In this document: positions 36,724-46,052 of the stretch, in pieces
Layout of the letters: each line of letters opens with the position of its first letter
Numbering within the stretch: the first letter of the stretch is position 1
From: Streptomyces sp. Q6
GTDB taxonomy: Bacteria; Actinomycetota; Actinomycetes; Streptomycetales; Streptomycetaceae
Direction of reading: 5' to 3'
Assembly (NCBI RefSeq): GCF_036967205.1
Contig: NZ_CP146022.1
Location: forward strand, 1,612,001 to 1,676,000
Length of the DNA stretch: 64,000 nucleotides
Translations under genes and position numbers: made by a program
Notes under the pieces: generated by a model
Seen by the model: the letters and a program-made list of their open reading frames with translations, nothing else
Databases searched by the model: none
What the model was told of the DNA's origin: nothing

Positions 36724-39700
36724 TCAACTCCCGGCTGCACAGGTGAACTTGGCGGCGGCCCAGTCCCCGTGGTCCCCGGTCTTCGACCCGTTCGTGTCGG
36801 TCACCTTGAGCCGGACGTGGCGCGCGCCCGACACGTCGACGTCGACCGGCACGGTCGCCGAGGCGCCGGTCACCTTCGGCGAGGTCCACAGCACCGTGCC
36901 GTCGGCCTCGACGGAGAAGGCGACCTCCCCGTATCCGTTGATCTCGTCGTCGATCCCGACGTCCGCGGTCAGCTTCGTGCACCGCCCGCCGAGATAGACC
37001 TCGATGTCGGAGTCGGCGTGCACGCCGATCCCCTTGGCGTACGTCTTCCCGGCGAGGGTGAGGGTGTGACCGTCGGTGGCGCCCGACTCGCCGTTGCTGC
37101 GGTCGCGCTCGGCGGGCCCGTAGCCGTTGGTGGACCTGAGCCACACCAGGTCGCTCGCCCAGGCGTCACCGGTGGGCGGTGGCGGCATCACGGAGACGGC
37201 GAAGTGCCCCTGGGCGGTGCGTTGTTGACCGGCCGCCCGGTAGCGGGCGGTCGCGGTGAGCGCCTGTTCTCCCGCGGTGGCTCCGGCCGCCGGGGTGACG
37301 GCGACCTCGACGCGCCGCGTGGTGCCGGCGGGGACCCGGTCGAGCGTCACGGCGTCGCCGACGCGCCAGCCCTCGGGGGCGTCGAGAGCGACGGCCACGT
37401 CGGTGGCGTCCCGGCCGCCCGCGGTGACGTCCACGGCGACCGTGCCGCTCGCGCCCGCGCCGAGCTCCTGCCCGACGGGGGCCGCGACGGTCGCGTCGGC
37501 GCCCGGCACGGCTCCGCCCACGGCCGCGGTGTCCCGCAGGTCGAGGGTGAAGGCGCGGCCCGTGGACAGCTTCGCCGTCTTCACGAGGACGACGCCGCCC
37601 CGCTCGTCCCGGTCGTAGAACCACCCGCTCCCGGCCTTGTCGTACGCGCTCCTGGAGTCCAGCCGCGCCATCTTCCGCCCGTCGAGCTCGACCTGAGAGG
37701 GCGCGTCCCCGGTGTGCACGGTGAACGCGTACGGCCGCGCGCTCTGCTTCCCCCGGTACGTCCCTTCGCTCGCGCCGACCCGTACGCGCACGTCGCCGGG
37801 GCCCGACCGCGGTGCGGTGACGTCGGCGCGCTGTGTCGCGTAGGCGCCGTCGCGGTGCGCGCGGGTCACGCCGTCGTCCTCGTACAGCTCGAAGGACGAG
37901 CTTCCCTGCGGGTACACGTCCCAGGCGAGCGGCGAGTCCGCGTCCCGGTCGGCGTACGAGCGGATGCCGGGCCACATCGGGACGGCGGCGCCGCCCTTGA
38001 CGAACAGCGGCAGGGTGTCGAGCGGCGCGCTGTATCCGTCGATCGTGGTCGGCCCCTGGTACACGCGCCCGGTCCAGTAGTCGGTCCACGTCCCCTTCGG
38101 CAGATAGATCCCGTCGCGTACGGCGGTGTCCTTGTAGACCGGCGCGACGAGGAAGTCCTCGCCGGTCAGGAACTCGTACTTGGCGGCGTCGGTCGCGACC
38201 TTCGGGTCGTCCGGGTACTCCAGCGCGAGCGGCCGCACGGCGCCGACCCCGGTCTTCGTGGCCTGGTGCGCGTACGAGTACAGGTACGGCAGCAGCGACT
38301 CGTGCAGCTTGAGGTACTTACGGTTGATGCCGGTGTACGGCTCGCCCTGCCGGAACGGCTGCTTGTCGCTCGCCGCCCATCCGTCCATGGTCATGGTCAC
38401 CGGCAGCAGCGACTTCCACTGGAGATCGCGTACGTACGTCTTGGGGCTGCCGCCGAAGATGCCGTCCACGTCACCGGTCGTGTAGGCGAGCCCGGACATG
38501 GTCGCGCCCGCGTAGGTCGGGATCTGCCAGCGGATGTACTCCCAGGATCCGGACTGGTCGCCGGACCACTGCACGCCGCAGCGCTGGGCGCCGGACCAGC
38601 TCTCGGGGGCCCAGGTGAAGCCGCGGGCGTCGGAGTTCTCCTCGATGCCCTGGTAGGCGGCCTTGCAGCCGTCGAGCGCGAACTTGTATCCGGCGCCGAC
38701 CCAGGCGACGTCGAGTTTGGCGACGCGCTGGCCCGCCTTCACCTGGTCGGCGATCCGGTCGATGCCGTCCTCGGTCCACAGACCGAGCTGTGCGCCGTTC
38801 GCCTGGAGGCCCTTCGCCGTCGCGGCGAGGTCCTCGTAGCCGCAGCCGTAGCCGTCGTTGACGAGCATCCAGCCCAGCGGCATGTCGTGCTCGACGTACT
38901 GGTCGGCAATCTTGAGCGCGTCCAGGGTGTGCCGCTCGCCGCGGTTGGCGTTGTGCAGATAGCAGTCGGCGTCGCCGATCTCCAGGCCGTAGACGGGCGG
39001 CAGGAACGGCTTGCCGGTCAGCTTCGTGTACTGCCCGATGACGTCCTTGGCGCTGTCCCGGCCGCTGCCCGCGAAGTAGTAGGCGTCGAAGCGGCGCTCC
39101 TCGGCGGCGGCCGTGACGGGCTCGCCGAAGGTGTACGTGTTCGGGGCGAAGGTGTTCCGGAAGACGCCGTACCCGGCGGAGGAGAGGTAGAAGGGGACGG
39201 AGTTGGGGTGGCCCCCGTCGTCCCAGTCGTAGTCGACCTCGGCCTCGACGGTCTGGCCGCGCAGCGAGGTGTTGCCGCGCCCGTTCTGCATGCCGACGCC
39301 GTAGAACTGCTCGTCGGCGCCGCGCCCGAGGGTCTGGGTGGTGCTGTCGGCGGACCAGCTCAGGGGCGCGGTCTCGGACCAGACCTGGGTGCCGTCGGCC
39401 CGGAACAGGGCGAAGCGCAGCGGGGACTTGTAGGCCCGCAGGGTGACACGGTCGGTGCTGAGCTCGTAGCGGTCGGCCTTCTCCTTCCAGCGGGTGGCGG
39501 GCGGCGTGCCCTGCGGCAGGACGATGTCGTCCCCGGCCGGGTCGGTGAACTCGCCGTCCGGCGCCACCTCGATCCGGAAGGTCTCCCCGGACACGAAGCT
39601 GACGCGGGCCTCGGCGCTCCCGGCGTCGAAGGTGTAGCGGGATCCGTCGGGGTGGAATCCCGTGACGGCGCCGAGGGCGCCGGTGCCGTCGTCGGCCTGA

Positions 39701-39798
39701 GCGGCGTGGCCGGGCCCGAGGAGGGCGGCGGCCAGCCCGAGTGCGGTGAGGGCGACCAGGGATCTGAGACGTCGAGGCGTGCTCAATGCTGATTGCAT
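36724..39798 (-). CDS. Secreted GH31 alpha-glycosidase with C-terminal NPCBM domain
   Basis: 1024 residues with a Sec-type signal (LRSLVALTALGLAAALLGPGHAAQA). The GH31 barrel has nucleophile Asp363 (KLDVAWVG) and acid/base Asp414 (WSGDQSGSWE), and the N-terminal domain carries RGADEQFYGVGMQNGR. After the beta-sandwich domains there is a NEW3-type alpha-galactosidase-associated region (GASGTVAVDVTAGGRDATDVAV) and a C-terminal NPCBM domain (KGIGVHADSDIEVYLGGRC) that binds carbohydrate. Probable substrates are alpha-glucans or alpha-galactosides outside the cell. ATG at 39796-39798. Confidence 0.92.
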   Translation of the reverse strand: MQSALSTPRRLRSLVALTALGLAAALLGPGHAAQADDGTGALGAVTGFHPDGSRYTFDAGSAEARVSFVSGETFRIEVAPDGEFTDPAGDDIVLPQGTPPATRWKEKADRYELSTDRVTLRAYKSPLRFALFRADGTQVWSETAPLSWSADSTTQTLGRGADEQFYGVGMQNGRGNTSLRGQTVEAEVDYDWDDGGHPNSVPFYLSSAGYGVFRNTFAPNTYTFGEPVTAAAEERRFDAYYFAGSGRDSAKDVIGQYTKLTGKPFLPPVYGLEIGDADCYLHNANRGERHTLDALKIADQYVEHDMPLGWMLVNDGYGCGYEDLAATAKGLQANGAQLGLWTEDGIDRIADQVKAGQRVAKLDVAWVGAGYKFALDGCKAAYQGIEENSDARGFTWAPESWSGAQRCGVQWSGDQSGSWEYIRWQIPTYAGATMSGLAYTTGDVDGIFGGSPKTYVRDLQWKSLLPVTMTMDGWAASDKQPFRQGEPYTGINRKYLKLHESLLPYLYSYAHQATKTGVGAVRPLALEYPDDPKVATDAAKYEFLTGEDFLVAPVYKDTAVRDGIYLPKGTWTDYWTGRVYQGPTTIDGYSAPLDTLPLFVKGGAAVPMWPGIRSYADRDADSPLAWDVYPQGSSSFELYEDDGVTRAHRDGAYATQRADVTAPRSGPGDVRVRVGASEGTYRGKQSARPYAFTVHTGDAPSQVELDGRKMARLDSRSAYDKAGSGWFYDRDERGGVVLVKTAKLSTGRAFTLDLRDTAAVGGAVPGADATVAAPVGQELGAGASGTVAVDVTAGGRDATDVAVALDAPEGWRVGDAVTLDRVPAGTTRRVEVAVTPAAGATAGEQALTATARYRAAGQQRTAQGHFAVSVMPPPPTGDAWASDLVWLRSTNGYGPAERDRSNGESGATDGHTLTLAGKTYAKGIGVHADSDIEVYLGGRCTKLTADVGIDDEINGYGEVAFSVEADGTVLWTSPKVTGASATVPVDVDVSGARHVRLKVTDTNGSKTGDHGDWAAAKFTCAAGS

Positions 39799-39840
39799 AG
39801 CGGTTGTTTAGCGCAGAAACGAGCACACGGCTAGAGGCAC

Positions 39841-39916
39841 GGAAAAGCCCCTCCGGTGCGGGAGGAGCCGGTCCGGGGCAGCGCCCCGCGACCTCGACTC
39901 CTCCCACCGGAGGGGC
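39841..39916 (-). terminator. Large intrinsic terminator of the mshC operon
   Basis: GCCCCTCCGGTG (39847-39858) pairs with CACCGGAGGGGC (39905-39916) and the stem continues with GGGAGGAG/CTCCTCCC; an inner hairpin CGGGGCagcGCCCCG fills the loop. On the minus strand TTTTCC follows. It lies after the mshC stop. Confidence 0.85.
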
Positions 39917-39936
39917 TGTTCGCAGCTGGAGCAGGA

Positions 39937-41166
39937 CTACAGGGCCACCCCGAGCAGCGCGTCGACCGCCCGGGACACCACCCCCGGCGCCCCTTCGTCC
40001 GTACCGCCGTCGGCGGACTGGGCCGCGGCCCACCGGTCGACGGCGGCCAGCGCGGCGGGCGCGTCCAGGTCGTTCGACAGCGCCGCGCGGATCTCCTCGA
40101 CCAGCGCCTGGGCGGGGAGGCCGTCGGGCCGGGACACCGCCGCGCGCCAGCGCCCGAGCCGCTCCACGGCGTCCTCCAGGACCTGGTCGGTCCACTCCCA
40201 GTCGGCCCGGTAGTGGTGGGCCAGGAGCGCGAGCCGGATCGCGGCCGGGTCGACCCCGTCGCGGCGCAGCGCCGACACGAAGACGAGGTTGCCCTTGGAC
40301 TTGGACATCTTCTCGCCGTCGAGGGCGACCATGCCGGCGTGCACGTACGCCTTGGCCATGGGGAACTCGCCGGTCAGCACCTGCGCGTGCGAGGCGCCCA
40401 TCTCGTGGTGCGGGAAGGCCAGGTCGGAGCCCCCGCCCTGGACGTCGAAGCCCATGCCGAGGTGGTCGAGGGCGATGGCGACACACTCGATGTGCCAGCC
40501 GGGGCGCCCCTGGCCGAGCGATCCGCCGTCCCAGCTGGGCTCGCCGTCGCGGGCGGCCATCCACAGCATCGGGTCGAGCGGGTTCTTCTTGCCCGGCCGG
40601 TCGGGGTCGCCGCCCCGCTCGGCGGACAGGAGCCGCATCGCCGCGGCGTCGAGGTTCGAGACGGACCCGAAGTGCGGGTCGGCCTCGACGGAGAAGTAGA
40701 TGTCGCCCTCGAGCTCGTAGGCGGCACCCGCGTCACGGAGCCGCTCGACGAGCGGCACGATGCCGGGTATCGCCTCGACGGCTCCTATGTAGTGCTGCGG
40801 CGGCAGCATCCGCAAGGCGGTCATGTCCTCGCGGAACAGGGCGGTCTCGCGCTCGGCGAGGCCCTCCCACTCGATACCGTCGCGCACGGCCCGCTCAAGC
40901 AGAGGATCGTCGACGTCCGTCACGTTCTGGACGTAGTGAACCTGCCGCTTGGTGTCGAGCCACACGCGCTGCACGAGGTCGAACGCGTTGTAGGTCGCCG
41001 CGTGACCCATATGGGTCGCGTCGTACGGAGTGATGCCGCAGACGTAGATACGGGCGACGGGACCGGGGTCAAGGGTGACGAGCCCACCGGTCGCGGTGTC
41101 GTGGATCCGAAGGTCGCGGCCCTTGCCAGGAAGGGCGGGGACCTCAGAAGCGGGCCAGGCATGCAT
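39937..41166 (-). CDS. mshC: Mycothiol ligase MshC (Cys:GlcN-Ins ligase)
   Basis: Ligates cysteine to 1-O-glucosaminyl-inositol, the third enzymatic step to mycothiol. 409 residues, a class I cysteinyl-tRNA synthetase relative: HIGH-like HMGHAATYN near residue 53, zinc ligands in [18 protein letters not shown] and the HHE of [12 protein letters not shown], and KMSKS in [10 protein letters not shown]. The N-terminal [10 protein letters not shown] and lack of a tRNA anticodon-binding domain separate it from CysS. Last gene of a five-gene minus-strand cluster. Confidence 0.96.
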   Translation of the reverse strand: MHAWPASEVPALPGKGRDLRIHDTATGGLVTLDPGPVARIYVCGITPYDATHMGHAATYNAFDLVQRVWLDTKRQVHYVQNVTDVDDPLLERAVRDGIEWEGLAERETALFREDMTALRMLPPQHYIGAVEAIPGIVPLVERLRDAGAAYELEGDIYFSVEADPHFGSVSNLDAAAMRLLSAERGGDPDRPGKKNPLDPMLWMAARDGEPSWDGGSLGQGRPGWHIECVAIALDHLGMGFDVQGGGSDLAFPHHEMGASHAQVLTGEFPMAKAYVHAGMVALDGEKMSKSKGNLVFVSALRRDGVDPAAIRLALLAHHYRADWEWTDQVLEDAVERLGRWRAAVSRPDGLPAQALVEEIRAALSNDLDAPAALAAVDRWAAAQSADGGTDEGAPGVVSRAVDALLGVAL

Positions 41167-41257
41167 GCCATGAGCCTAACCGGACGGTGCTTCCGTATAC
41201 GAACCGGACCAGGCCTGATGACCGACAAGGCCCTCTTGCGCCGCCGCGCCGCACGGG

Positions 41258-41695
41258 TTAGGCCTCCACCGTGGCGCGGATCGCGTCCGAGAGTCCGAAG
41301 TGGCGTATCCCGTGCAGCAGATGGGCGCGCAGGCCGCACACGAAGTACGTCCAGCCCTGTGTCTGGCCCACGGCGTGGGCCGCGCCCTCGACACCGTCAC
41401 CCATCGGCTGCTCGGTGATGGTCAGCCGCGTGGCCCCGTCCGCGTCCGCCAGCGTGATCGCCACGTCGCCGCCGGGCCAGCTCCAGGAGATCAGCCGATC
41501 CGTCTCGATCTCGCCGATCCGCACCTCGAACGTGGCGTCGACATGTCCGAAGCGCCAGGTCACGGTCGTGCCGGGGATCATCGGGGCGGACGCCTCCGCG
41601 GTGAAGAAGCTCGACAGGCCCTCCGGACTGACGATGGTGTTGAACACGTCCTTGACCGGGCGGTCGATCCGGTCCTCGACAATCAGCTTGGTCAT
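41258..41695 (-). CDS. SRPBCC/AHSA1-family protein
   Basis: About 145 residues with the START-like Bet v 1 fold pattern: N-terminal strand KLIVEDRIDRPVKDVFNTI, central TVTWRFGHVDATFEVRIGEIE and a C-terminal helix ending in RAHLLHGIRHF. Members bind hydrophobic ligands or act as stress co-chaperone-like proteins. I chose ATG at 41693-41695 (MTKLIVE); ATG at 41725 would add 10 residues and neither has a strong ribosome site. Confidence 0.8.
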   Translation of the reverse strand: MTKLIVEDRIDRPVKDVFNTIVSPEGLSSFFTAEASAPMIPGTTVTWRFGHVDATFEVRIGEIETDRLISWSWPGGDVAITLADADGATRLTITEQPMGDGVEGAAHAVGQTQGWTYFVCGLRAHLLHGIRHFGLSDAIRATVEA

Positions 41696-41770
41696 GCCCT
41701 CGAACGTAACGCCGACCGCTGACAACCGCCCCCGGGCGCCACGGAACCGCAGGTCGGAGCCGCCACCGGG

Positions 41771-42634
41771 TCAGATCGGCGGCCACGGGATCGCGGGCCA
41801 CTCGCCGCTCGGCTCCCGGTGCCGGCCGCTCTTCAGCAGGGCCGCCACCCGGTCCCGTACGGCCTCCAGCTCGACCGTGGTGATCAGCCCGCCGAGCCGC
41901 ACGGCCAGCGGTTCGCCGTCCCTCAGGCGCCCGCTCAGCGCCTCCAGGGCGGCGCGCGCCTCATCGGTCAGCGGCTCCCCCGCCCAGCCCCACAGCAGGG
42001 TGCGCAGTTTGTCCTCGGCGTTGAACGTGACCCCGTGGTCGATGCCGTACAGGTGCCCTTCGGCGTCGACGAGCAGATGCCCGCCCTTGCGGTCGCCGTT
42101 GTTGATGACCGCGTCGAGCACGGCGAGCCGCCGCAGCCGCGCGTCGTCGGCGTGCACGAGCAGCGCGGTGCGCCCCTCGCCGACCTCCGCGAAGCCGATC
42201 GCCTTCCAGCCCTCGCCGGGCTCCTCGCCGTCGACGAGCGCGAGCAGCTTGTCGCCGCCGGCGTCGGCCTCCCCCTCGTCCTCGCTCTCGCCCCGCGGGC
42301 CGTCGATCCAGAGCTGGCACATGCCGTCGCCGTACGGCCCGTCACGCAGCACGGTCGGCGGCACGAGGCCCCAGCCGAGCGCCTCGGAGACCTCGTACGC
42401 GGCGACCTCGCGCTGGGCGAGCGTGCCGTCGGGGAAGTCCCACAGGGGGCGCTCGCCGCGCACCGGCTTGTAGACGCAGGACGCCTCACGGCCCTCGTGC
42501 GTGACGGTGCACAGCAGGACGGCGTTCGAGGCCTCACGGATCTGTCCCCGCACCGTCAGCTCCCCGTGTGCGAGGAGGGCGAGGTCGTCGCGGTCGCTCA
42601 CGCGCCGCGCCGGTATCCGTTCTGGCGCGGACAT
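41771..42634 (-). CDS. SCO1664-family protein (kinase-like fold)
   Basis: 287 residues of a family almost confined to actinobacteria (TIGR03843). Segments like ASCVYKPVRGERPLWDFPDGTLAQREVAAY and INNGDRKGGHLLV...YGIDHGVTFN resemble the ATP-grasping Lys, catalytic Asp-x-x-x-x-N and DHG motifs of PI3/PI4-kinase-like and HipA-like enzymes, so kinase activity is possible but unproven. ATG at 42632-42634 follows GGAGGGAC. It overlaps the DUF3090 gene upstream by 37 bases. Confidence 0.88.
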   Translation of the reverse strand: MSAPERIPARRVSDRDDLALLAHGELTVRGQIREASNAVLLCTVTHEGREASCVYKPVRGERPLWDFPDGTLAQREVAAYEVSEALGWGLVPPTVLRDGPYGDGMCQLWIDGPRGESEDEGEADAGGDKLLALVDGEEPGEGWKAIGFAEVGEGRTALLVHADDARLRRLAVLDAVINNGDRKGGHLLVDAEGHLYGIDHGVTFNAEDKLRTLLWGWAGEPLTDEARAALEALSGRLRDGEPLAVRLGGLITTVELEAVRDRVAALLKSGRHREPSGEWPAIPWPPI

Positions 42635-43188
42635 ACGTGTCCCTCCGGGTCGAGCGGGAGACTGCACAGGGGGCACGGCGGGCGGCCGGCGTTCACCACG
42701 TCAAGGGCCCGCTTGGCGAAGGCGCGGGCCTGCGGCCCGGTGAGGCGGACCCGCAGCATCGGCGGCCCGTTCTCCTCGTCCTGGAGAAGCCTTTCCTCGG
42801 CTTCGGCCAGGTCTTCGTCGGTGTCGGCGTCCAGCTCGACGAGTGCCTGCGCCTCGACGATCATGCGCTGCTCGTCGCCGTCCCAGGCGAGGGCCATCGT
42901 GCCGACGCGGAACTCCTCCTCGACGGGGCTCTCCAGGGGCGCCGTGTCGGAGATCTCCATCGGGGCGGTGGCGGGCACCGGAGCGCTGCCGCCGCTGCGC
43001 CGCACGACCTCGTCGAGCAGCTCGTCCATGCGCTCCGCGAGCGCGGCCACCTGTGTCTTCTCCAGCGCCACACTGGTGACCCGGGCTCCTGCCGTGGCCT
43101 GAAGGAAGAAGGTGCGGCGCCCGGGGAGCCCGACCGTACCGGCCACGAAACGCTCCGGAGGGTCGTAGAGGAACACCTGACGGGACAC
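42598..43188 (-). CDS. DUF3090 family protein
   Basis: 196 residues (TIGR03847 family), actinobacterial. N-terminal MSRQVFLYDPPERFVAGTVGLPGRRTFFLQA, an acidic central helix, and a C-terminal CPLCSLPLDPEGHVCPRQNG that looks like a small zinc knuckle with His/Cys ligands. Function unknown. It is genetically tied to the phosphatase upstream and the SCO1664-family gene downstream, which overlap or closely follow it. Confidence 0.9.
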   Translation of the reverse strand: MSRQVFLYDPPERFVAGTVGLPGRRTFFLQATAGARVTSVALEKTQVAALAERMDELLDEVVRRSGGSAPVPATAPMEISDTAPLESPVEEEFRVGTMALAWDGDEQRMIVEAQALVELDADTDEDLAEAEERLLQDEENGPPMLRVRLTGPQARAFAKRALDVVNAGRPPCPLCSLPLDPEGHVCPRQNGYRRGA

Positions 43189-43254
43189 GTCCTGTCTCCA
43201 TGAGATCGGGGGATCGACTGGTTTACCGGTGCTTCACCCTACTGCGGCCGACGA

Positions 43255-43941
43255 TCACGGTGCGCCCGCGCCGCCCCCGACGGGGGCGTCCGGGCCCGCC
43301 GGTTCCGCGCGCGGCGCCAGGGACGCGAAGTCTCCGGTGTCACCGAGGCGTACGAGAAAGGGGCGCAGGCGCGTGTAACGGATCGCCGTGATGGAACACG
43401 GCTCTACAGAGATGCGCTGAAAGAGGTCCAGATGCAGCCCGATGGCGTCCGCCACCAGAGACTTGATGATGTCGCCGTGCGAGCACATGACGTACGCGGC
43501 GTCCGCGCCGTGGTCCCGCTCCACGCGCGCGTTCCACTCACGTACCGCCTCGGCGGCCCGGTGCTGCATCTGCCGCATCGACTCGCCGCCGGGGAACGCG
43601 GCGGCCGTCGGGTGCTGCTGCACAACCTGCATGAGCGGCTCGTCGGCGAGCTCGGCGAGCTTGCGGCCCGACCAGTCGCCGTAGTCGCACTCGCCGATCC
43701 GGTCGTCGGTGTGCGCGGTCAGCTCGGGCCGCGCGGCGAGCAGCGGCGCCACGGTCTCCTGACAGCGTTGCAGGGGGCTGGTGACGATCTCCGCGAGGGG
43801 CACGTCCTTCAGCCGCTCGGGCAGGCTCGCGGCCTGCGCGGCGCCGCGCTCGTCGAGGGCCACGCCGGGGGTCCACCCGGCGAGCAGACCCGCGGTGTTG
43901 GCAGTGGACCGTCCGTGCCGGACAAGGATGAGCGTGGGCAT
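43255..43941 (-). CDS. Histidine phosphatase (MSMEG_4193 family)
   Basis: 228 residues of the phosphoglycerate mutase-like phosphatase superfamily. Catalytic LVRHGRSTANTAG, second Arg in SPLQRCQET, acid/base Glu in ECDYGDWSGRKL, and second His in VMCSHGDIIKS. The actinobacterial subfamily TIGR03848 is found with DUF3090 and SCO1664-type genes, as here. The C-terminal tail is Gly/Pro-rich. Substrate not known; cluster context suggests a cofactor or small-molecule pathway. Confidence 0.9.
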   Translation of the reverse strand: MPTLILVRHGRSTANTAGLLAGWTPGVALDERGAAQAASLPERLKDVPLAEIVTSPLQRCQETVAPLLAARPELTAHTDDRIGECDYGDWSGRKLAELADEPLMQVVQQHPTAAAFPGGESMRQMQHRAAEAVREWNARVERDHGADAAYVMCSHGDIIKSLVADAIGLHLDLFQRISVEPCSITAIRYTRLRPFLVRLGDTGDFASLAPRAEPAGPDAPVGGGAGAP

Positions 43942-44003
43942 ACGGGCCAGCCTAGGCGCATACGGAAGTGCGGCCCCCGTACCCCCTGGGAAGAATGCCT
44001 CTC

Positions 44004-45005
44004 ATGATCGTCGACTGCGCCATCTACCAGGACGGCCGCCGGACCGAGGGCCCCGACGACTTCTCCGACGCCCTCGACGCGGCACGGGCGGCGGGCGACG
44101 CCTTCGTGTGGATCGGGCTCCACGAGGCCACCGAGGACGAGTTCGAGCGGGTCAGCCAGGAGTTCGGGCTGCACCCCCTGGCCGTCGAGGACGCGCTCAA
44201 GGCGCATCAGCGGCCGAAGCTGGAGGTCTACGACGACTCGCTCTTCGTGGTCCTCAAGCCGGTCGTGTACGAGCCGAGCAGCGACAAGGTGTCCACCGGC
44301 GAACTGATGCTCTTCCTGGGCGACTCGTTCGTGGTGACGGTGCGGCACGGCGAGGGCGCGCCCCTGAAGGCCGTACGGCAGCGTCTCGAGGCGGATCCGG
44401 AGGTCCTCAAGCAGGGCCCCACGGCGGTCTTCTACGCGATCGCCGACGCCACCGTCGACCACTACCTGGAGGTCGCGAACGAGCTCCAGACCGACCTGGA
44501 GGAACTGGAGGCGGAGGTCTTCTCGCCGGACGGCGGCGGTTCGCGGGACACGGCGTCGCGGATCTACACGTTCAAGCGGCAGATCCTCGAATTCCGGCGC
44601 GCCACCGGGCCGTTGGCGATGCCGCTGGCGCGGCTGTCCGGGGTGGGCCCGTGGGGGCTCGCGTCCGTGCCGTTCGTCAACGAGGACGCGAAGCCCTTCT
44701 TCCGTGACGTGAACGACCACCTGACGCGGGTCAACGAGTCCGTGGACAGCCTGGACCGGCTGGTGTCGGACATCCTCTCGGCGCACCTGGCGCAGATGAG
44801 CGTGCGGCAGAACGACGACATGCGGAAGATCTCCGCGTGGGCGGCGATGGCCGCCGTGCCCACGATGATCGCGGGCATCTACGGCATGAACTTCGACCAC
44901 ATTCCGGAGCTGCACTGGGTCTGGTCGTACCCGGCCGTGATCGTGCTGATGGCCGCCCTGGAGCTGCTGCTGTTCCGCCTCTTCAAGCGACGCGGCTGGC
45001 TCTAG
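44004..45005 (+). CDS. CorA-family divalent metal transporter
   Basis: 333 residues. A large cytoplasmic N-terminal domain with helices rich in Glu and Leu is followed by two C-terminal membrane helices; the signature GMN lies between them (IYGMNFDHIPEL), and the protein ends with basic KRRGWL. Transports Mg2+ or Co2+ as a pentamer. I chose ATG at 44004 (MIVDCAIYQDG), 10 bases after GGGAAG; an ATG at 43995 is too near that site. It is convergent with the ferritin-like gene. Confidence 0.92.
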   Translation: MIVDCAIYQDGRRTEGPDDFSDALDAARAAGDAFVWIGLHEATEDEFERVSQEFGLHPLAVEDALKAHQRPKLEVYDDSLFVVLKPVVYEPSSDKVSTGELMLFLGDSFVVTVRHGEGAPLKAVRQRLEADPEVLKQGPTAVFYAIADATVDHYLEVANELQTDLEELEAEVFSPDGGGSRDTASRIYTFKRQILEFRRATGPLAMPLARLSGVGPWGLASVPFVNEDAKPFFRDVNDHLTRVNESVDSLDRLVSDILSAHLAQMSVRQNDDMRKISAWAAMAAVPTMIAGIYGMNFDHIPELHWVWSYPAVIVLMAALELLLFRLFKRRGWL

Positions 45006-45024
45006 CGGCTCCCCGCCGCCCGGG

Positions 45025-45813
45025 TCACGCGAACTCCACGGACGTGGTGGCCGGACCGCCGAGGGCGTCGCGGCGCTCCGGCATCGTCAGGGACACCATC
45101 CGCCGCCAGCCGCCGAGCCGCTCGTACGCGTACACGGCGTGGATCCCGGCGGCGAGCACGGCCGCCTTCGGCTTCGACCAGCCCAGGAGGCGGCCCATGT
45201 GGTCCATGACGGCGAGCGAGACGTCCCGGTAGACGGCGATCTCGGCGAGGGCGCACGCGCGCAGGGTGCGCTGGATCGCGCGGCCGTGGCCCGCGCGGGC
45301 GAAGCGGAGCAGTTCCTCGTGACAGTAGGCGAGGTGGTTGTCCTCGTCGTTCGAGATCATCTTCACCGCGCGGCCGATGTCGGGGTGGTGCGCGAAGTGC
45401 TTGCGCAGCAGCTCCATCTGCTCGGAGGCGCGCTGTTCGGTCACGCGGCTGTGCGCCAGGTACGTGACGATGTCCTGCACGGTGAGCGGCTCCTCGCGCC
45501 GCAGCCGCTCGTGCGTGAGCCCGATGCCCTGCCGTTCCAGGAGCATCGTGTAGTCCGCCTCCTCCGGTACGGGGACCGGGTCGAGGCCGCGCTTCTTCAT
45601 CAGGGCGTTGAAGATGCGCCCGTGCTTGTCCTCGTCCGCGCCGTGCCGCGCCACCTTGGGGGCGAGGGCGCGCTCGCTCTCGGGGACGAGCGCGGCGATC
45701 CGCGCGTTCTCCCAGCCGCCCTGGGACTCTCCGCCCGCGGCGATGGAACAGAACAGCCGAAAGGACTCGTCGTCGTCGAGGATCTCCTCGAACAGGCTCT
45801 TGGCCGACAGCAT
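45025..45813 (-). CDS. Ferritin-like domain protein
   Basis: 262 residues, all helical. ATG at 45811-45813 follows AAGGAGG. Glu and His residues in the helix pair ARHGADEDKHGRI and in SNDEDNHLAYCHEELL fit the ExxH di-iron pattern of ferritin-like proteins. Homologues in Streptomyces are annotated only as ferritin-like; the reaction is unknown. Upstream about 240 bases up to the next gene carry a hairpin at 45983-46024. Confidence 0.82.
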   Translation of the reverse strand: MLSAKSLFEEILDDDESFRLFCSIAAGGESQGGWENARIAALVPESERALAPKVARHGADEDKHGRIFNALMKKRGLDPVPVPEEADYTMLLERQGIGLTHERLRREEPLTVQDIVTYLAHSRVTEQRASEQMELLRKHFAHHPDIGRAVKMISNDEDNHLAYCHEELLRFARAGHGRAIQRTLRACALAEIAVYRDVSLAVMDHMGRLLGWSKPKAAVLAAGIHAVYAYERLGGWRRMVSLTMPERRDALGGPATTSVEFA

Positions 45814-45982
45814 CGTGGGTGTACCTCCTTGCCCCGGGCGGTCTTCCGCGTCCGCAAAGAACGAGTCAAATGCGGTGTGCGGGTCGGGGCAACAGGTGAG
45901 CGGGCCAACTCGGCCGAACGAAGGACCTCCCGCGGGGAGCCGAGGCGTAACCACGCGCGCGGTGACGCGTTGTGCTCCGTGA

Positions 45983-46024
45983 CGGCCGTGGCGGGGAAGA
46001 CCCCCCGAGCCCCCACCACGGCCG
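45983..46024 (-). terminator. Possible terminator after the LLM gene
   Basis: CGGCCGTGG (45983-45991) and CCACGGCCG (46016-46024) with inner GGGG/CCCC pairing, just beyond the stop of the gene at 46053. Confidence 0.5.
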
Positions 46025-46052
46025 CTGAAACGTCCTTCTGATCCCCCCGCTG

